DNA of 64,000 nucleotides from Luteimonas sp. BLCC-B24 (GTDB lineage: Bacteria > Pseudomonadota > Gammaproteobacteria > Xanthomonadales > Xanthomonadaceae), in NCBI RefSeq assembly GCF_028550595.1, contig NZ_JAQQGN010000001.1, forward strand, positions 310,001-374,000, written 5' to 3'. Below are positions 1 through 11,167 of this stretch, piece after piece (the stretch's first letter is position 1; every line of letters begins with the position of its first letter). A program made the position numbers and the translations under genes. Under the pieces are notes generated by a model. The model saw nothing but the letters and a program-made list of their open reading frames with translations. It ran no database searches and was not told the origin of the DNA.

Positions 1-1144
<1,144 letters not shown>

Positions 1145-1197
1145 TGCTCAACTCCTGACAAGTCGGTAGTGCGGCGCGAAGCGCGGCCGCCCATATG

Positions 1198-1258
1198 CAC
1201 GAGGCCGCAGTGCGGCCTCGTGCTCTGGAACCTGGATGTCCGGCCGCGCTGCGGCCGG
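1198..1258. repeat. Two tandem hairpins between acpP and fabF
   Basis: The first inverted repeat (1198-1222) has perfect 12-base arms CACGAGGCCGCA/TGCGGCCTCGTG around a single base. The second (1240-1258) has 8-base arms CCGGCCGC/GCGGCCGG around three bases. Neither is followed by a clear T-run on the minus strand, so they look like attenuating or mRNA-stabilising structures rather than strong terminators. The position suggests a role in making acpP mRNA more abundant than fabF mRNA; that role is inference. Confidence 0.6.
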
Positions 1259-1305
1259 AGCGGTCTCGCGCCCGCGCGGGTGAACCGTGGGCGCGGACGC
1301 GGGCA

Positions 1306-1545
1306 TCAGCCCTTGGTGTGCGCCTTGATGTAATCGATCGCCTGCTGCACCGAGGTGATCTTCTCGGCTTCCTCGTCCGGAATCTCGCACTCGAATTCTT
1401 CTTCCAGTGCCATCACCAGCTCGACGGTGTCGAGGGAATCGGCGCCGAGATCGTCGACGAACGACGCGCTGTTGCTGACTTCGTCTTCCTTCACGCCCAG
1501 CTGTTCAATGACGATCTTCTTGACGCGTTCTTCGATGTTGCTCAT
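1306..1545 (-). CDS. acpP: Acyl carrier protein
   Basis: Carries growing acyl chains as thioesters on a 4'-phosphopantetheine arm. It is 79 residues, acidic and all-helical in pattern, with the attachment site Ser37 in the motif DDLGADSLD. The ATG at 1545 has GGAG about a dozen bases upstream and gives the canonical N-terminus [10 protein letters not shown]; a longer reading to 1617 would add an unusual extension. It sits between fabG and fabF in the fab cluster. The 129 bases between its start and the fabG stop probably hold its own promoter. Confidence 0.98.
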   Translation of the reverse strand: MSNIEERVKKIVIEQLGVKEDEVSNSASFVDDLGADSLDTVELVMALEEEFECEIPDEEAEKITSVQQAIDYIKAHTKG

Positions 1546-1674
1546 GGGTAGTCTGCTCCGGGGAGGCGATTTCGGTGGATAGTGTAAGGGAAAGCCGGGC
1601 GACGGGCGTACCACCATCGATGCCCTTGCCTTTCAACGACTTGCCCTTGAATCAGGGGTGCATCCAGGCCCGCA

Positions 1675-2418
1675 TCAGGGCATGTACATGCCGCCGTTGA
1701 CGTGCAATGTCTCGCCGGTGATGTACGCCGCCGACGGACCGACGAGAAACGCCACGGCCTGCGCGATGTCGTCGGGTTCGCCGAGGCGTCCCAGGGCGAT
1801 CTGCTCGGTCAGTGCGGCCTTCGACGCCTCGGGAAGATCGCGCGTCATGTCGGTGGCGATGAAGCCGGGCGCGACCACGTTGACGGTGACGCCACGCGAG
1901 CCGATCTCCTTGGCCAGCGACTTGCTGAAGGCGATGATGCCGGCCTTGGCCGCGGCGTAGTTGGCCTGGCCCGCGTTGCCGGTCACGCCGATCACCGAGG
2001 CGATATTGACGATGCGTCCCTTGCGCGCCTTCATCATGCCGCGCATCACCGCCTTCGAGCTGCGGTAGACACTGGTCAGATTGGTGTCGAGGATGGCCTG
2101 CCAGTCCTCGTCCTTCATGCGCATCAGCAGGTTGTCGCGGGTGATGCCGGCATTGTTCACGAGGATCGAGATCGCCCCGAACTCGGACGCGATCGCGTCG
2201 ACCAGGGCTTCGATCGCACCCGCCTGCGCGACATCCAGCACGCGGCCGTGGCCACCGTGGGCGGACAGCCGCTCGCCGATCTTCGCCGCGCCGGCGTCGC
2301 TGGTCGCGGTGCCGATCACGGTCGCGCCCTGCGCGGCCAGCGTGTCGGCGATGGCGGCACCGATGCCGCGGCTTGCGCCGGTGACCAGCGCGATCTCACC
2401 CTGCAGGGGCTTGCTCAT
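1675..2418 (-). CDS. fabG: 3-oxoacyl-ACP reductase
   Basis: Performs the NADPH-dependent reduction of beta-ketoacyl-ACP. It is a 247-residue short-chain dehydrogenase with the cofactor loop TGASRGIG (residues 13-20), the NNAG motif near 88-91 and the catalytic triad Ser131, Tyr144 and Lys148 (YAAAK). The ATG at 2418 is preceded by GAGGAA and gives a normal-length protein; the open frame continues far upstream but without similarity. It lies between fabD and acpP and is transcribed with them. Confidence 0.97.
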   Translation of the reverse strand: MSKPLQGEIALVTGASRGIGAAIADTLAAQGATVIGTATSDAGAAKIGERLSAHGGHGRVLDVAQAGAIEALVDAIASEFGAISILVNNAGITRDNLLMRMKDEDWQAILDTNLTSVYRSSKAVMRGMMKARKGRIVNIASVIGVTGNAGQANYAAAKAGIIAFSKSLAKEIGSRGVTVNVVAPGFIATDMTRDLPEASKAALTEQIALGRLGEPDDIAQAVAFLVGPSAAYITGETLHVNGGMYMP

Positions 2419-2510
2419 GATGCGATTCCTCGACGGAAGAGAACGCGGCGCCCGGGCCGCGACGAGAACGGAGACGGCACGCGGGGCGCGTGCCGCCGGA
2501 TCGGCCCGAC

Positions 2511-3455
2511 TCAGTGGACCCAGACATCCAGTGCCGCGGCGAACTCCGCCGGCGTCGCCAGTGGCCGCGCCTCCAGCGACTTGTCGATGCGCTTGACCAG
2601 GCCACTGAGCACCTTGCCCGGGCCGCATTCGGCCACGGCGGTCACGCCCTGCGCCGCCAGGGTCTGCACACAGGCGGTCCATTGCACCGGGCGATAGAGC
2701 TGCTGCACGAGCGCCTGGCGGATCGCATCGACCCCGTCGTGCACCGTGCCGTCCACGTTCTGCACGACCGGAATTTCGGGCGTGTGCCACGCCAGGCCGG
2801 CCATCGCCTCGGCCAGGCGGTCGGCCGCCTCGCGCATCAGCGGCGTATGCGAAGGCACGCTGACCGCCAGCTTGACCGCCTTGCGCACGCCGCGCTCGGC
2901 CAGCAGCGCGAGCGCACGGTCGACCGCATCGGCATCGCCGCCGATGACGATCTGGCCGGGGGAATTGAAATTGGCCGGCACCACCACCTGGTTGCCCGCC
3001 GCCTGCGCGCAGACCTCGATCACCAGCGCATCGTCGGCGCCGAGCACGGCCGCCATCGCGCCGGTACCGGCGGGCGCGGCGTCCTGCATCAGCTGGCCAC
3101 GCAGGCGCACCAGGCGCGCGCCCTCTTCCAGCGACAGCGCCCCGGCCGCGACCAGCGCCGAGTATTCGCCGAGGCTGTGACCGGACAGCCATGCCGGCCG
3201 GTCGCCCCGCTGCGACAACCACAGACGCCACAGCGCGACACTGGCGGCCAGCAATGCGGGCTGGGTGAATTCGGTGCGGTTGAGCTCGGCCTCCGGGCCC
3301 TGCTGCGCCAGCGTCCACAGATCGACGCCGGCACCGTTCGAGGCCTCCGCGAAGGTCGCCTGGATCACGTCGTGCTGCGCGGCGAGTTCGCCGAGCATGC
3401 CGAGCGATTGCGAGCCCTGCCCGGGAAACACGAATGCGAGGTGCGATGCGGTCAC
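2511..3455 (-). CDS. fabD: Malonyl-CoA:ACP transacylase (GTG start)
   Basis: Transfers malonate from CoA to ACP to supply extender units. It is 314 residues, close to the E. coli 309. GQGSQ is at residues 12-16, the nucleophile Ser94 is in GHSLGE, and the partner His203 is in PSHTPL. I chose the GTG at 3455 because GGAAG lies five bases before it and the next residues, TASHLAFVFPGQGSQ, match the family's usual beginning. An ATG at 3497 would add 14 unsupported residues. It is part of the leftward fab operon. Confidence 0.96.
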   Translation of the reverse strand: MTASHLAFVFPGQGSQSLGMLGELAAQHDVIQATFAEASNGAGVDLWTLAQQGPEAELNRTEFTQPALLAASVALWRLWLSQRGDRPAWLSGHSLGEYSALVAAGALSLEEGARLVRLRGQLMQDAAPAGTGAMAAVLGADDALVIEVCAQAAGNQVVVPANFNSPGQIVIGGDADAVDRALALLAERGVRKAVKLAVSVPSHTPLMREAADRLAEAMAGLAWHTPEIPVVQNVDGTVHDGVDAIRQALVQQLYRPVQWTACVQTLAAQGVTAVAECGPGKVLSGLVKRIDKSLEARPLATPAEFAAALDVWVH

Positions 3456-3536
3456 GCGGTCTTCCAGTCGTTGAAGCGGGGCGATGATAAAGGCCATCGC
3501 GCGACATTGTCTGTACCGGGGCGTATTGCGCGACGC

Positions 3537-4325
3537 TCAGAACAGCAGTTGCACCAGCTCGAGTTCGCCGTCTTCGATCAGGTCCCACAGCAGCGCCGCG
3601 ACCAGCAGCATCGGCAGCACCGTCGCCGCGCGGACAACGAGAATCGAATGCGCGACCTGCCGCGCCGAACGGCCGAGTCGACGCAGACTGCGCGCAAGAC
3701 GCCCCAGCCGCCCGACCCGCCCGGCATGCGCCGCGACGTCCGGTGCGCGCTGCAGGGCCGCGGACAGCAGGCCCGCGAGGACGTCGGTGCGACCGTCGTA
3801 GTACTTCGCCATGCCGAATGCGAACAGCAGCCAGTCGCGCGCCTGCGCCTGCGGCAGAGACATGACGTCGAGCGGGTCTTCTTCGAAATCGATGAAGCCG
3901 ACACGGCCGTCGTCGTCGAGGGTGATGTTGCGCGGCACCAGCTGGCCGAAATACGCGCCGCGCGCATGCGCATCCGCGATTGCGTCGATCACGCGCGTCG
4001 TGAGGGCGTCGACCGTCTGCGCGTCCGCGGCCTCACGCAGGCGCGCGGCCAGCGTGGCGCCGATGTCGCTCAGCAGCAGCGTCGACTCGCCTTCGCCGAG
4101 GACGCGCGGCACACGCACGCCGAGCGCCGCGAGTTCGCGGATGCGACGGGCTTCGATGCGTTTGGCCGCACCGCCTCCCGGATGCGGCGGCGGCCGCAGC
4201 GCATCGATGTCGAGCCGACGCGCGACGGCATCCAGAAGGCCGAGTGCCAGACGGCGGTTGTCGCCCTGGTCATAGGCCTTGAGCCAGGCGTCACGCCCGG
4301 CGACCACGATCGATTCGACGCCCAC
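3537..4325 (-). CDS. Kinase-fold membrane protein, probable pseudokinase, in the fab operon
   Basis: A 262-residue protein of the Kdo/WaaP/RIO-like phosphotransferase fold sits between fabH and fabD. A lysine (Lys16, AWLKAYD) fits the ATP-binding lysine, and IDFEED with Asp146 fits the metal-binding DFG. The catalytic loop reads YFGQLVPRNI (residues 125-134), with Gln128 where kinases have the HxD aspartate. The C-terminus (about 235-258) is hydrophobic and ends in an acidic tail, so membrane attachment is likely. The GTG start at 4325 is preceded by a perfect CAGGAGG; the ATG at 4367 lacks this. Function unknown; loss of the catalytic Asp argues for a regulatory role. Confidence 0.8.
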   Translation of the reverse strand: MGVESIVVAGRDAWLKAYDQGDNRRLALGLLDAVARRLDIDALRPPPHPGGGAAKRIEARRIRELAALGVRVPRVLGEGESTLLLSDIGATLAARLREAADAQTVDALTTRVIDAIADAHARGAYFGQLVPRNITLDDDGRVGFIDFEEDPLDVMSLPQAQARDWLLFAFGMAKYYDGRTDVLAGLLSAALQRAPDVAAHAGRVGRLGRLARSLRRLGRSARQVAHSILVVRAATVLPMLLVAALLWDLIEDGELELVQLLF

Positions 4326-4394
4326 GAGGCCTCCTGTGTCATGGCGAGCACGATGCGGCCGTGGCACGCATGCGACGCACCACGACCGACCGGC

Positions 4395-5378
4395 TCAATA
4401 GCGCAGCAGCGCCGAACCCCAGGTAAAGCCGCCGCCGAAGGCCTCCAGCAGCACGAGCTGACCGCGCTGCACGCGGCCCGAGCGCACCGCCTCGTCGAGG
4501 GCCAGTGGCACCGAACCCGACGAGGTGTTGCCGTGCTTGTCCACGGTCACCACGACGCGATCCATCGGCATTTCCAGCCGCTTGGCGGTGGCTTCGATGA
4601 TGCGCAGGTTGGCCTGGTGCGGAATGAGCCAGTCGATGTCGTGGCGATCCAGGCCGTTGGCGATGAGCGTCTCCTCGACCACCGAGTCCAGCGCCTTGAC
4701 CGCGTACTTGAAGACGTCACTGCCGGCCATGTTGATGCGCACGCCGGCGTTCTTCTCGCCTTCCTTGAATCCGACCGACACACCCACCGGATTCCACAGC
4801 AGTTCCTTCTTCGCGCCGTCGGCGTGGAGATGGGTGCTGAGGATGCCGGTTTCGGTATCGGCCTTGAGTACGACGGCACCGGCGCCGTCGCCGAACAGCA
4901 CGCAGGTGGTGCGCTCGGTCCAGTCCACCATGCGGGTCAGCGTCTCGGCGCCCACCACGAGCACGGTCTTCGCATCGCCGGACTTGATGAACTTGTCGGC
5001 GACCGACAACGCGAACAGGAAGCCCGAACACGCCGCATTGACGTCGAACGCGCCGCAGCCGTTGGCCCCGAGCCGCGCCTGCAGCAGACAGGCGGTCGAC
5101 GGGAAGATGATGTCCGGCGTCGTCGTGCCGACGATGATCAGGTCGATCTCGGACGCAGCCACACCAGCGGCATCCATGGCGCGGGTCGCGGCATGGAACG
5201 CCAGATCGCTCGTGGTCTCGCCCTCGGCGGCGATGTGCCGCTCGCGGATGCCGGTACGCGCCGCGATCCACTCGTCATTGGTGTCGACGATCTTCGACAG
5301 GTCGTCGTTGGTCAGCACCTTTTCGGGCAGATAGCTGCCGGTGCCTGCAATGCGGGAATAGATGCGGTCGCTGGTCAT
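4395..5378 (-). CDS. fabH: Beta-ketoacyl-ACP synthase III
   Basis: Starts fatty-acid chains by condensing acetyl-CoA or another acyl-CoA with malonyl-ACP. The 327-residue protein has the triad Cys117 (NAACSGF), His254 (LIPHQANLR) and Asn284 (KHGNTSSG). The ATG at 5378 gives the standard N-terminus [19 protein letters not shown]; the upstream extension to 5450 has no family match. It is followed by the kinase-like gene and preceded by rpmF, as in many gammaproteobacterial fab clusters. Confidence 0.97.
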   Translation of the reverse strand: MTSDRIYSRIAGTGSYLPEKVLTNDDLSKIVDTNDEWIAARTGIRERHIAAEGETTSDLAFHAATRAMDAAGVAASEIDLIIVGTTTPDIIFPSTACLLQARLGANGCGAFDVNAACSGFLFALSVADKFIKSGDAKTVLVVGAETLTRMVDWTERTTCVLFGDGAGAVVLKADTETGILSTHLHADGAKKELLWNPVGVSVGFKEGEKNAGVRINMAGSDVFKYAVKALDSVVEETLIANGLDRHDIDWLIPHQANLRIIEATAKRLEMPMDRVVVTVDKHGNTSSGSVPLALDEAVRSGRVQRGQLVLLEAFGGGFTWGSALLRY

Positions 5379-5517
5379 CGTGGGGGCTGCCCTCGCCTGT
5401 GCGGATGCTGGGGACGGCCACCGTGCCGACGGATCGGCCAGGTGCGTCACCGCAGCGGGCGCGCCGCCCGGATGATCGAAGGGTCCGCCGCATGGGGCGA
5501 CGGACCCGCACGCTGGA

Positions 5518-5712
5518 TCAGTCTTCTTCGACGATCCGCGTCTTCGGCTGGATCACCTGCTTGCCGCGGTAGTAACCGTCGGCGGTGACGTGGTGACGGA
5601 TATGCGTCTCGCCCGTCGTCGGGTCGGTCGACAGCAGCTTGGCGTCGAGCTTGTCGTGCGCGCGGCGCATGCCACGACGGGACGGGGTGACGCGGGATTT
5701 CTGCACAGCCAT
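5518..5712 (-). CDS. rpmF: 50S ribosomal protein L32
   Basis: A 64-residue basic large-subunit ribosomal protein starting [20 protein letters not shown], the family hallmark. The zinc-cysteine pairs present in some L32 proteins are absent, so this is the cysteine-free (C-minus) form. It lies directly after yceD and before fabH, the classic yceD-rpmF-plsX/fab arrangement; plsX is not present here. Co-transcription with yceD is likely because only 20 bases separate them. Confidence 0.97.
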   Translation of the reverse strand: MAVQKSRVTPSRRGMRRAHDKLDAKLLSTDPTTGETHIRHHVTADGYYRGKQVIQPKTRIVEED

Positions 5713-5732
5713 GGGAATTGCTCCAGCAAGGT

Positions 5733-6251
5733 CTAGTTGTTTCGGTCTTTCTTCAAACCCGCCAACGCCGCGAACGGGTTGGCGCGAGATTCTTCTTCCG
5801 TCGATACCGGCCAGTCACGCTCGACCGATTCGGACCCGGGCGCGACCGGGATCACCGGAACCGCCAGGATGAGTTCGTCCTCGACCATCGTGGCCGGCGC
5901 CAGCATGCCGTCCTCCGGCACGAGCAGCGCTTCGACGTCGGGCAGCAACCCGGCCTCCTCCGCTTCATCGCGGATCAGGCCAAGCCGCTGCACCACCTGC
6001 ACCGGCAATACGAACCGGCGCAGGGTGCGCTGGCACATCAACGGCAGTTCCGCCTCGATGCGCAGTTCGGCGAATGCCGTCTGCAGCGCATCGTGGCCGA
6101 ACTCGATCGAGCACACGGCATCCACACTGTCGGTATCGGCGAGCGCCTCGGACAGGCGGGGCATCGCGGACAACGCCAGCCGCCCTTCCAGGCGGCTCCT
6201 GGTCGCGACCATGCGCCACGCATCGACGATCTCGGGCATCTGGGCGGACAT
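5733..6251 (-). CDS. yceD: YceD/DUF177 family protein
   Basis: A 172-residue protein matching the YceD (DUF177) family, almost always encoded just upstream of rpmF and linked to 23S rRNA/ribosome biogenesis. The N-terminal part has a beta-rich pattern, and the tail carries the family's acidic, [12 protein letters not shown]-type ending. The ATG at 6251 was chosen because it gives normal family length; the frame runs open to 6710 without similarity. The family's cysteine pair is only partly represented (Cys in DAVCSIEF and LMCQRTL). Confidence 0.88.
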   Translation of the reverse strand: MSAQMPEIVDAWRMVATRSRLEGRLALSAMPRLSEALADTDSVDAVCSIEFGHDALQTAFAELRIEAELPLMCQRTLRRFVLPVQVVQRLGLIRDEAEEAGLLPDVEALLVPEDGMLAPATMVEDELILAVPVIPVAPGSESVERDWPVSTEEESRANPFAALAGLKKDRNN

Positions 6252-6386
6252 AAGCCGCTGAATGTTAAAGATGCCGGACGGCACTGTCAACGACGCGGAA
6301 TCGATGCGACCCGCGCGCCCGGCCCGCGTTTGCTCCCGTCCCCGTCCGACCGGCAGACTGCCGGGCCGAGCCGCCGAATCCCAGCC

Positions 6387-6752
6387 GTGCCCACGATCCC
6401 CAGTCTGCTGCTGTCCGCCGTCCTCGCCGCCGCCATTGTAGGCCTCTGGCACGGGCGGCGCGTGCGCCGGCGCCGCCTGGCCTATGCGCGGGTGCTGGAC
6501 GCGGCGGATGCGTTCGAGGCCAGGTTGCGACTGGCCCGGAGCCAGCTGGGCAGTCTCGACGCGGGCGATACGGACCCGGTCCGCGACGCCCTCCAGGAAA
6601 TGCTGCGCCAGCGCCTGTGGCTGCAGCAGCACGGTGCCGAGGCCAGCGTGGCCACGCTGGACACGTTGCGCGACTCGATCGTCGCGGCGCAGACCAAGAT
6701 CGACCGCCACCTGGCGCAGTTGGCCGAAGCCCGCGCCGCCGCCGGCATCTGA
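6387..6752 (+). CDS. Small membrane-anchored hypothetical protein (GTG start)
   Basis: A 121-residue protein with one N-terminal hydrophobic segment (residues about 5-20), then an Arg-rich stop-transfer stretch and a long predicted helical, coiled-coil-like region. It starts at a GTG at 6387; no ATG in this frame gives a sensible protein. It ends two bases before the maf start, so the two are probably one transcript. I do not recognise a named family. It diverges from yceD across about 135 bases. Confidence 0.6.
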   Translation: MPTIPSLLLSAVLAAAIVGLWHGRRVRRRRLAYARVLDAADAFEARLRLARSQLGSLDAGDTDPVRDALQEMLRQRLWLQQHGAEASVATLDTLRDSIVAAQTKIDRHLAQLAEARAAAGI

Positions 6753-6754
6753 GC

Positions 6755-7333
6755 ATGCCCGCGCCGTTGATCCTCGGCTCCACGTCCGCGTATCGCCGCG
6801 ATCTGCTCATGCGGTTACGTCTGCCGTTCGACTGCCGGCGTCCGGACGTCGACGAAACTCCGCGGGCGGGCGAGACGCCTGGACAGCTCGCCCACCGCCT
6901 GGCTCGCGCCAAGGCCGAGGCCGTCGCCGCGCTCGCGCCCGAGAGCTGGGTCATCGGGTCCGACCAGGTCGCCGAACTCGAGGGCCGGCCCCTCGGAAAG
7001 CCCGGCGATCGCGAGCGCGCCGTGAGCCAGCTCGGCGCCATGTCCGGCCGGCGCGTGCGCTTCCACACCGTCGTCGCGCTGGCCCGCTACGGCCATCCCA
7101 CGCACGTCGCCGAAGATCGGACCGACGTGGTGTTCCGGAGACTCACCGCGGACGAGATCGCGCGTTACGTCGACGCCGAGCGGCCGTTCGACTGCGCCGG
7201 CAGCTTCAAGTGCGAAGGCCTCGGCATCACGTTGTTCGAGGCGATCGAGAGCCGCGATCCGACCGCCTTGATCGGGCTTCCGCTGATCGGAACCGCGGCC
7301 CTGCTGCGCGACGCAGGGTATCCGTTGCCGTAA
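6755..7333 (+). CDS. Maf/YceF nucleotide pyrophosphatase
   Basis: A 192-residue Maf-family nucleoside triphosphate pyrophosphatase that hydrolyses non-canonical or methylated nucleotides. LILGSTSAYRRDLL forms the N-terminal phosphate-binding strand-loop, and the catalytic aspartate is Asp70 in GSDQVAELEG. YceF proteins that act on m7GTP are usually encoded beside yceD-rpmF, as here, so the YceF subfamily is favoured over YhdE-type dTTPase. Its stop is three bases from the stop of the convergent glycosyltransferase gene. Confidence 0.92.
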   Translation: MPAPLILGSTSAYRRDLLMRLRLPFDCRRPDVDETPRAGETPGQLAHRLARAKAEAVAALAPESWVIGSDQVAELEGRPLGKPGDRERAVSQLGAMSGRRVRFHTVVALARYGHPTHVAEDRTDVVFRRLTADEIARYVDAERPFDCAGSFKCEGLGITLFEAIESRDPTALIGLPLIGTAALLRDAGYPLP

Positions 7334-7336
7334 TGG

Positions 7337-9193
7337 TCAATCGGTGCGGGCTGGCGCGGTGATCCGCAGCGGCTGCTCCGCCCAGTCCTCGACCGAACCG
7401 TCGCCCCCGGTGATGCGCAGACCCAGCCAGTACAGGCCGGGCGCGCGGTCGCCGAGATCCACGCGCGCCGAGAAGCCGACATCCGGCAGCGAGGGGTCAC
7501 GCGCCCGGTTCTGCAGGAAGCCCGCGACCCAGCCGTTGGGTTGCCCGTACACGGCCTCGGCGACCGGTACGCCGTCGAGTGTCACCGCGACCGAGGCGAT
7601 CCCGCTGACGTCCTTGACCGCCCAGCCGCGCACGTCGACGACACCGTGCGCCCGCGCCCCTGCGGCAGGCGTATCGATGTGCGCCACCGCCGGCGTGACG
7701 CAGGCGCCCGCCGGCGCATCGGATTCGATACGCGACAGCACGAAACGCTGCGCGCCCCGGTCGGCATTGACCACACGCGTGACCGGCAGGCTGCCGAAGC
7801 GGGCGCAGAGCGTCTGGTAACGATCGAGCAGCGCGCTGAATTTCACGTCGGTGGCACCGACGACGACCAGCGCCGGCCGGCCGTCCAGGTCCTGTGTCCC
7901 GTCGAGCTGCAGGCCCCACAGCGCGAGCTGGGGCGCGCGGCCGTGATGCCGGTTGAGCGGATGGTCGAGCACGCGGATCCGCGGATCGCCGAGCGCGAAG
8001 CCGAGCTCGGCGCCAATCTTGAAGTTGTCGGCCACGAGCACGGTGTCCGCCGGCATGCGATCGAGCTCAGCGCGCACGGCTGCGGCGAGTTCGTCCCAGC
8101 CGGCGAAGTTCGACGGATACCATTTCGATGCGGCGGCGCGTTCGCGCACCTGGGGCGTCGACACCGCCACGTAGTACGCATTCACGGCGAGAAAGCCTGC
8201 CACCAGCAGGGCCCACGTCGCCGCGCGAAGCGCGCGCGGCCACCCGAGCAGCACGAAGCCGGCCAGCGGCAACAGGGCCAGATAACCGGGCAAGGGCCAG
8301 TGGAAACTCACGCGCTCGGTATCGGCCACGAAGCCGAGTACGAAGAACCCCGCGACCAGCAGCGCGCCGCACAGCGCGAGGAACCGCGCGGCGTCGTCGG
8401 GCATGCGCCGGCTGCGCCAGGCCGCCAGCAGCAAGGCCGCGAACAGCAGCGGGGTGACCACGGCCGCCTGGATCAGCACGAACCGCCAGCCGTCGGCGTG
8501 CAGCGCCCAGGGGTGGCGGTCCACCATCTGGAAGCGGAGTCCGGCCTCGGCGTTATCGACGTTCCACGCCACAAGGGGAATCCAGGCCGCGGCGCCCGCC
8601 ATGATCGCGATCCACACGCGTGGATCGCGCAAGGCCGCCCGACCGCCGGGCAGGCACACCAGGGCGACGATGCCGACCCCGATGACGGCGATGAAGCGGT
8701 AGTGACTCAACGCCCCCAGGGTGAGGCCGATCGCCAGCAGCGCGGCGCTGCCGTGACTGACGCCGCGCATCAGGCGCACGCCCGCGTCCACGCACATCAC
8801 GGTCGCCAGCGCGAGAATCGCGTCGGGCAGCGCCATCACGCCGAGCGAGCCGAGCAGCGGCAACAGTAGCGCCAGGCACCCCGAATACCAGCCGGCGTGC
8901 TCGCCGAACTCGCGCCGCGTCAACCATACGATCCACCACGGCACCAGCGCCGATATGGTGATGAAGGGCAGCCTCACAGCGAGCAGGCCGTCGCCGAAGA
9001 GTTCGGTGCCGACGCGGATCAGCCACGCCGTCAAGCCGGGAAGATCGGAGTACGCCCAGGCCGGATGCTGGCCTTCGAGCCAGTAGAACGCCTCGTCGAC
9101 GAACAGTGGAAGGCGGGATGCGATCACCAGCTTCAGTACGACGGTCACCAGCCACAGCACGATGAACACCGTGCGCATTTCCATCCGCCGCAT
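7337..9193 (-). CDS. GT39/PMT-like membrane glycosyltransferase
   Basis: A 618-residue integral membrane protein with roughly 10-12 hydrophobic segments in the first 410 residues. An Asp33-Glu34 pair lies at the start of the first periplasmic loop (LPLFVDEAFYW), the catalytic signature of the GT39/ArnT/PMT superfamily that uses polyprenyl-phosphate sugars. The last ~200 residues form a soluble domain with an Ig-like beta pattern, probably periplasmic. Starts at 9193 (GAGG upstream) or 9178 are both possible. The acceptor (lipid A, glycan or protein) cannot be told from sequence. It diverges from moxR across 49 bases that must hold both promoters. Confidence 0.82.
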   Translation of the reverse strand: MRRMEMRTVFIVLWLVTVVLKLVIASRLPLFVDEAFYWLEGQHPAWAYSDLPGLTAWLIRVGTELFGDGLLAVRLPFITISALVPWWIVWLTRREFGEHAGWYSGCLALLLPLLGSLGVMALPDAILALATVMCVDAGVRLMRGVSHGSAALLAIGLTLGALSHYRFIAVIGVGIVALVCLPGGRAALRDPRVWIAIMAGAAAWIPLVAWNVDNAEAGLRFQMVDRHPWALHADGWRFVLIQAAVVTPLLFAALLLAAWRSRRMPDDAARFLALCGALLVAGFFVLGFVADTERVSFHWPLPGYLALLPLAGFVLLGWPRALRAATWALLVAGFLAVNAYYVAVSTPQVRERAAASKWYPSNFAGWDELAAAVRAELDRMPADTVLVADNFKIGAELGFALGDPRIRVLDHPLNRHHGRAPQLALWGLQLDGTQDLDGRPALVVVGATDVKFSALLDRYQTLCARFGSLPVTRVVNADRGAQRFVLSRIESDAPAGACVTPAVAHIDTPAAGARAHGVVDVRGWAVKDVSGIASVAVTLDGVPVAEAVYGQPNGWVAGFLQNRARDPSLPDVGFSARVDLGDRAPGLYWLGLRITGGDGSVEDWAEQPLRITAPARTD

Positions 9194-9242
9194 CGAACCC
9201 GACCTCGCTACACTCCAGGGAAACGCCGCAGGGAGACCATGC

Positions 9243-10199
<957 letters not shown>

Positions 10200-10213
10200 C
10201 GCGGGCGCGGCCG

Positions 10214-11167
10214 ATGTCCCTGTCCGCCGGCCTGCGCCGCCGCGTCGAATCCTGGGCGCGCCCCCGTGCGCCGGAGCCCCTGCCGGTGCGGCTCGACCGG
10301 CGTCGCATCTACATCCTGCCCACGGCCTTCGGCGGGTTCCTGGTCGCCCTGCTGGTGACGATGGCGGTGGGCGCGCTGAACTACAACAACAACCCCGCCC
10401 TGCTGCTGTGCCTGCTGCTGATCGGCGCGACCCTGGCCAGCCTGCTGTGGACCCAGCTGCAGCTGAGCGGTCTCGAGATCCATGCGGTGCACGGCGAACC
10501 CGTGCCGGCCGGGCGCCCGATGACGCTGCGGCTGCACGCGGCCGCACCGGCGGGGCGTGAGCGCCGCGGCCTGCAGGTCGACGGCGAAGGCGACCGCGCG
10601 GTGCTGTCGCTGGACGCCACCGCCGGCGACGCCACGCTGCAGCTGGAAACCCGGCAGCGCGGCTGGCGGACGTTGCCGCGGCTGCGGATCTCGACATCGC
10701 GGCCGTTCGGACTGGCCCGGGCCTGGTCCTGGGTATGGCCCGAAACGCCGGTGCTGGTGTACCCCGCGCCCGAGTCTTCCGGACCGCCACTGCCGCTGGG
10801 CGGCGGCGACACCGCACAGGCGCGGCTGCATGCCGCCGGCGACGATCTGCACCACCTGCGCGAGTGGCGCCAGGGCGACGCCCGGCGCGCGATCGCCTGG
10901 AAGCCGTCGGCGCGTCGCGACGCGCTGATCGTGCGCGAACTCGAACGGCCCCAGGGCGCCGACGTCGTGCTCGACTGGGCCGGAACCGCCGGCCTCGCCT
11001 ACGAGGACCGCATCCGGCGCCTGGCCCGCTGGGTGGACGAGGCCGAACGTGACGGCCTGCGTTACCGGCTGGACGTGCCGGGCCGAGCGTCGCTCGGCCC
11101 CGATGCCGGTGCCACCCACCGGCACGCATGCCTGCGTGCCCTCGCCCTGCTGCCGGAGGCGCGATGA
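10214..11167 (+). CDS. DUF58 domain membrane protein
   Basis: A 317-residue protein with two closely spaced transmembrane helices (about residues 35-78) followed by a soluble region carrying the DUF58 core GDDLHHLREWRQGDARRAI-type motif near residue 220. DUF58 proteins are the usual partner of MoxR ATPases. The gene begins 14 bases after moxR, and its TGA overlaps the next ATG (ATGA at 11164), indicating translational coupling. The exact activity is unknown in this family. Confidence 0.9.
   Translation: MSLSAGLRRRVESWARPRAPEPLPVRLDRRRIYILPTAFGGFLVALLVTMAVGALNYNNNPALLLCLLLIGATLASLLWTQLQLSGLEIHAVHGEPVPAGRPMTLRLHAAAPAGRERRGLQVDGEGDRAVLSLDATAGDATLQLETRQRGWRTLPRLRISTSRPFGLARAWSWVWPETPVLVYPAPESSGPPLPLGGGDTAQARLHAAGDDLHHLREWRQGDARRAIAWKPSARRDALIVRELERPQGADVVLDWAGTAGLAYEDRIRRLARWVDEAERDGLRYRLDVPGRASLGPDAGATHRHACLRALALLPEAR

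Noticed and set aside
2490-5588. A 1032-codon open frame on the plus strand
   Set aside because: It runs antisense to fabD, the kinase-like gene and fabH, and translates to His/Arg/Gln-rich sequence. It is a by-product of high-GC codon usage.
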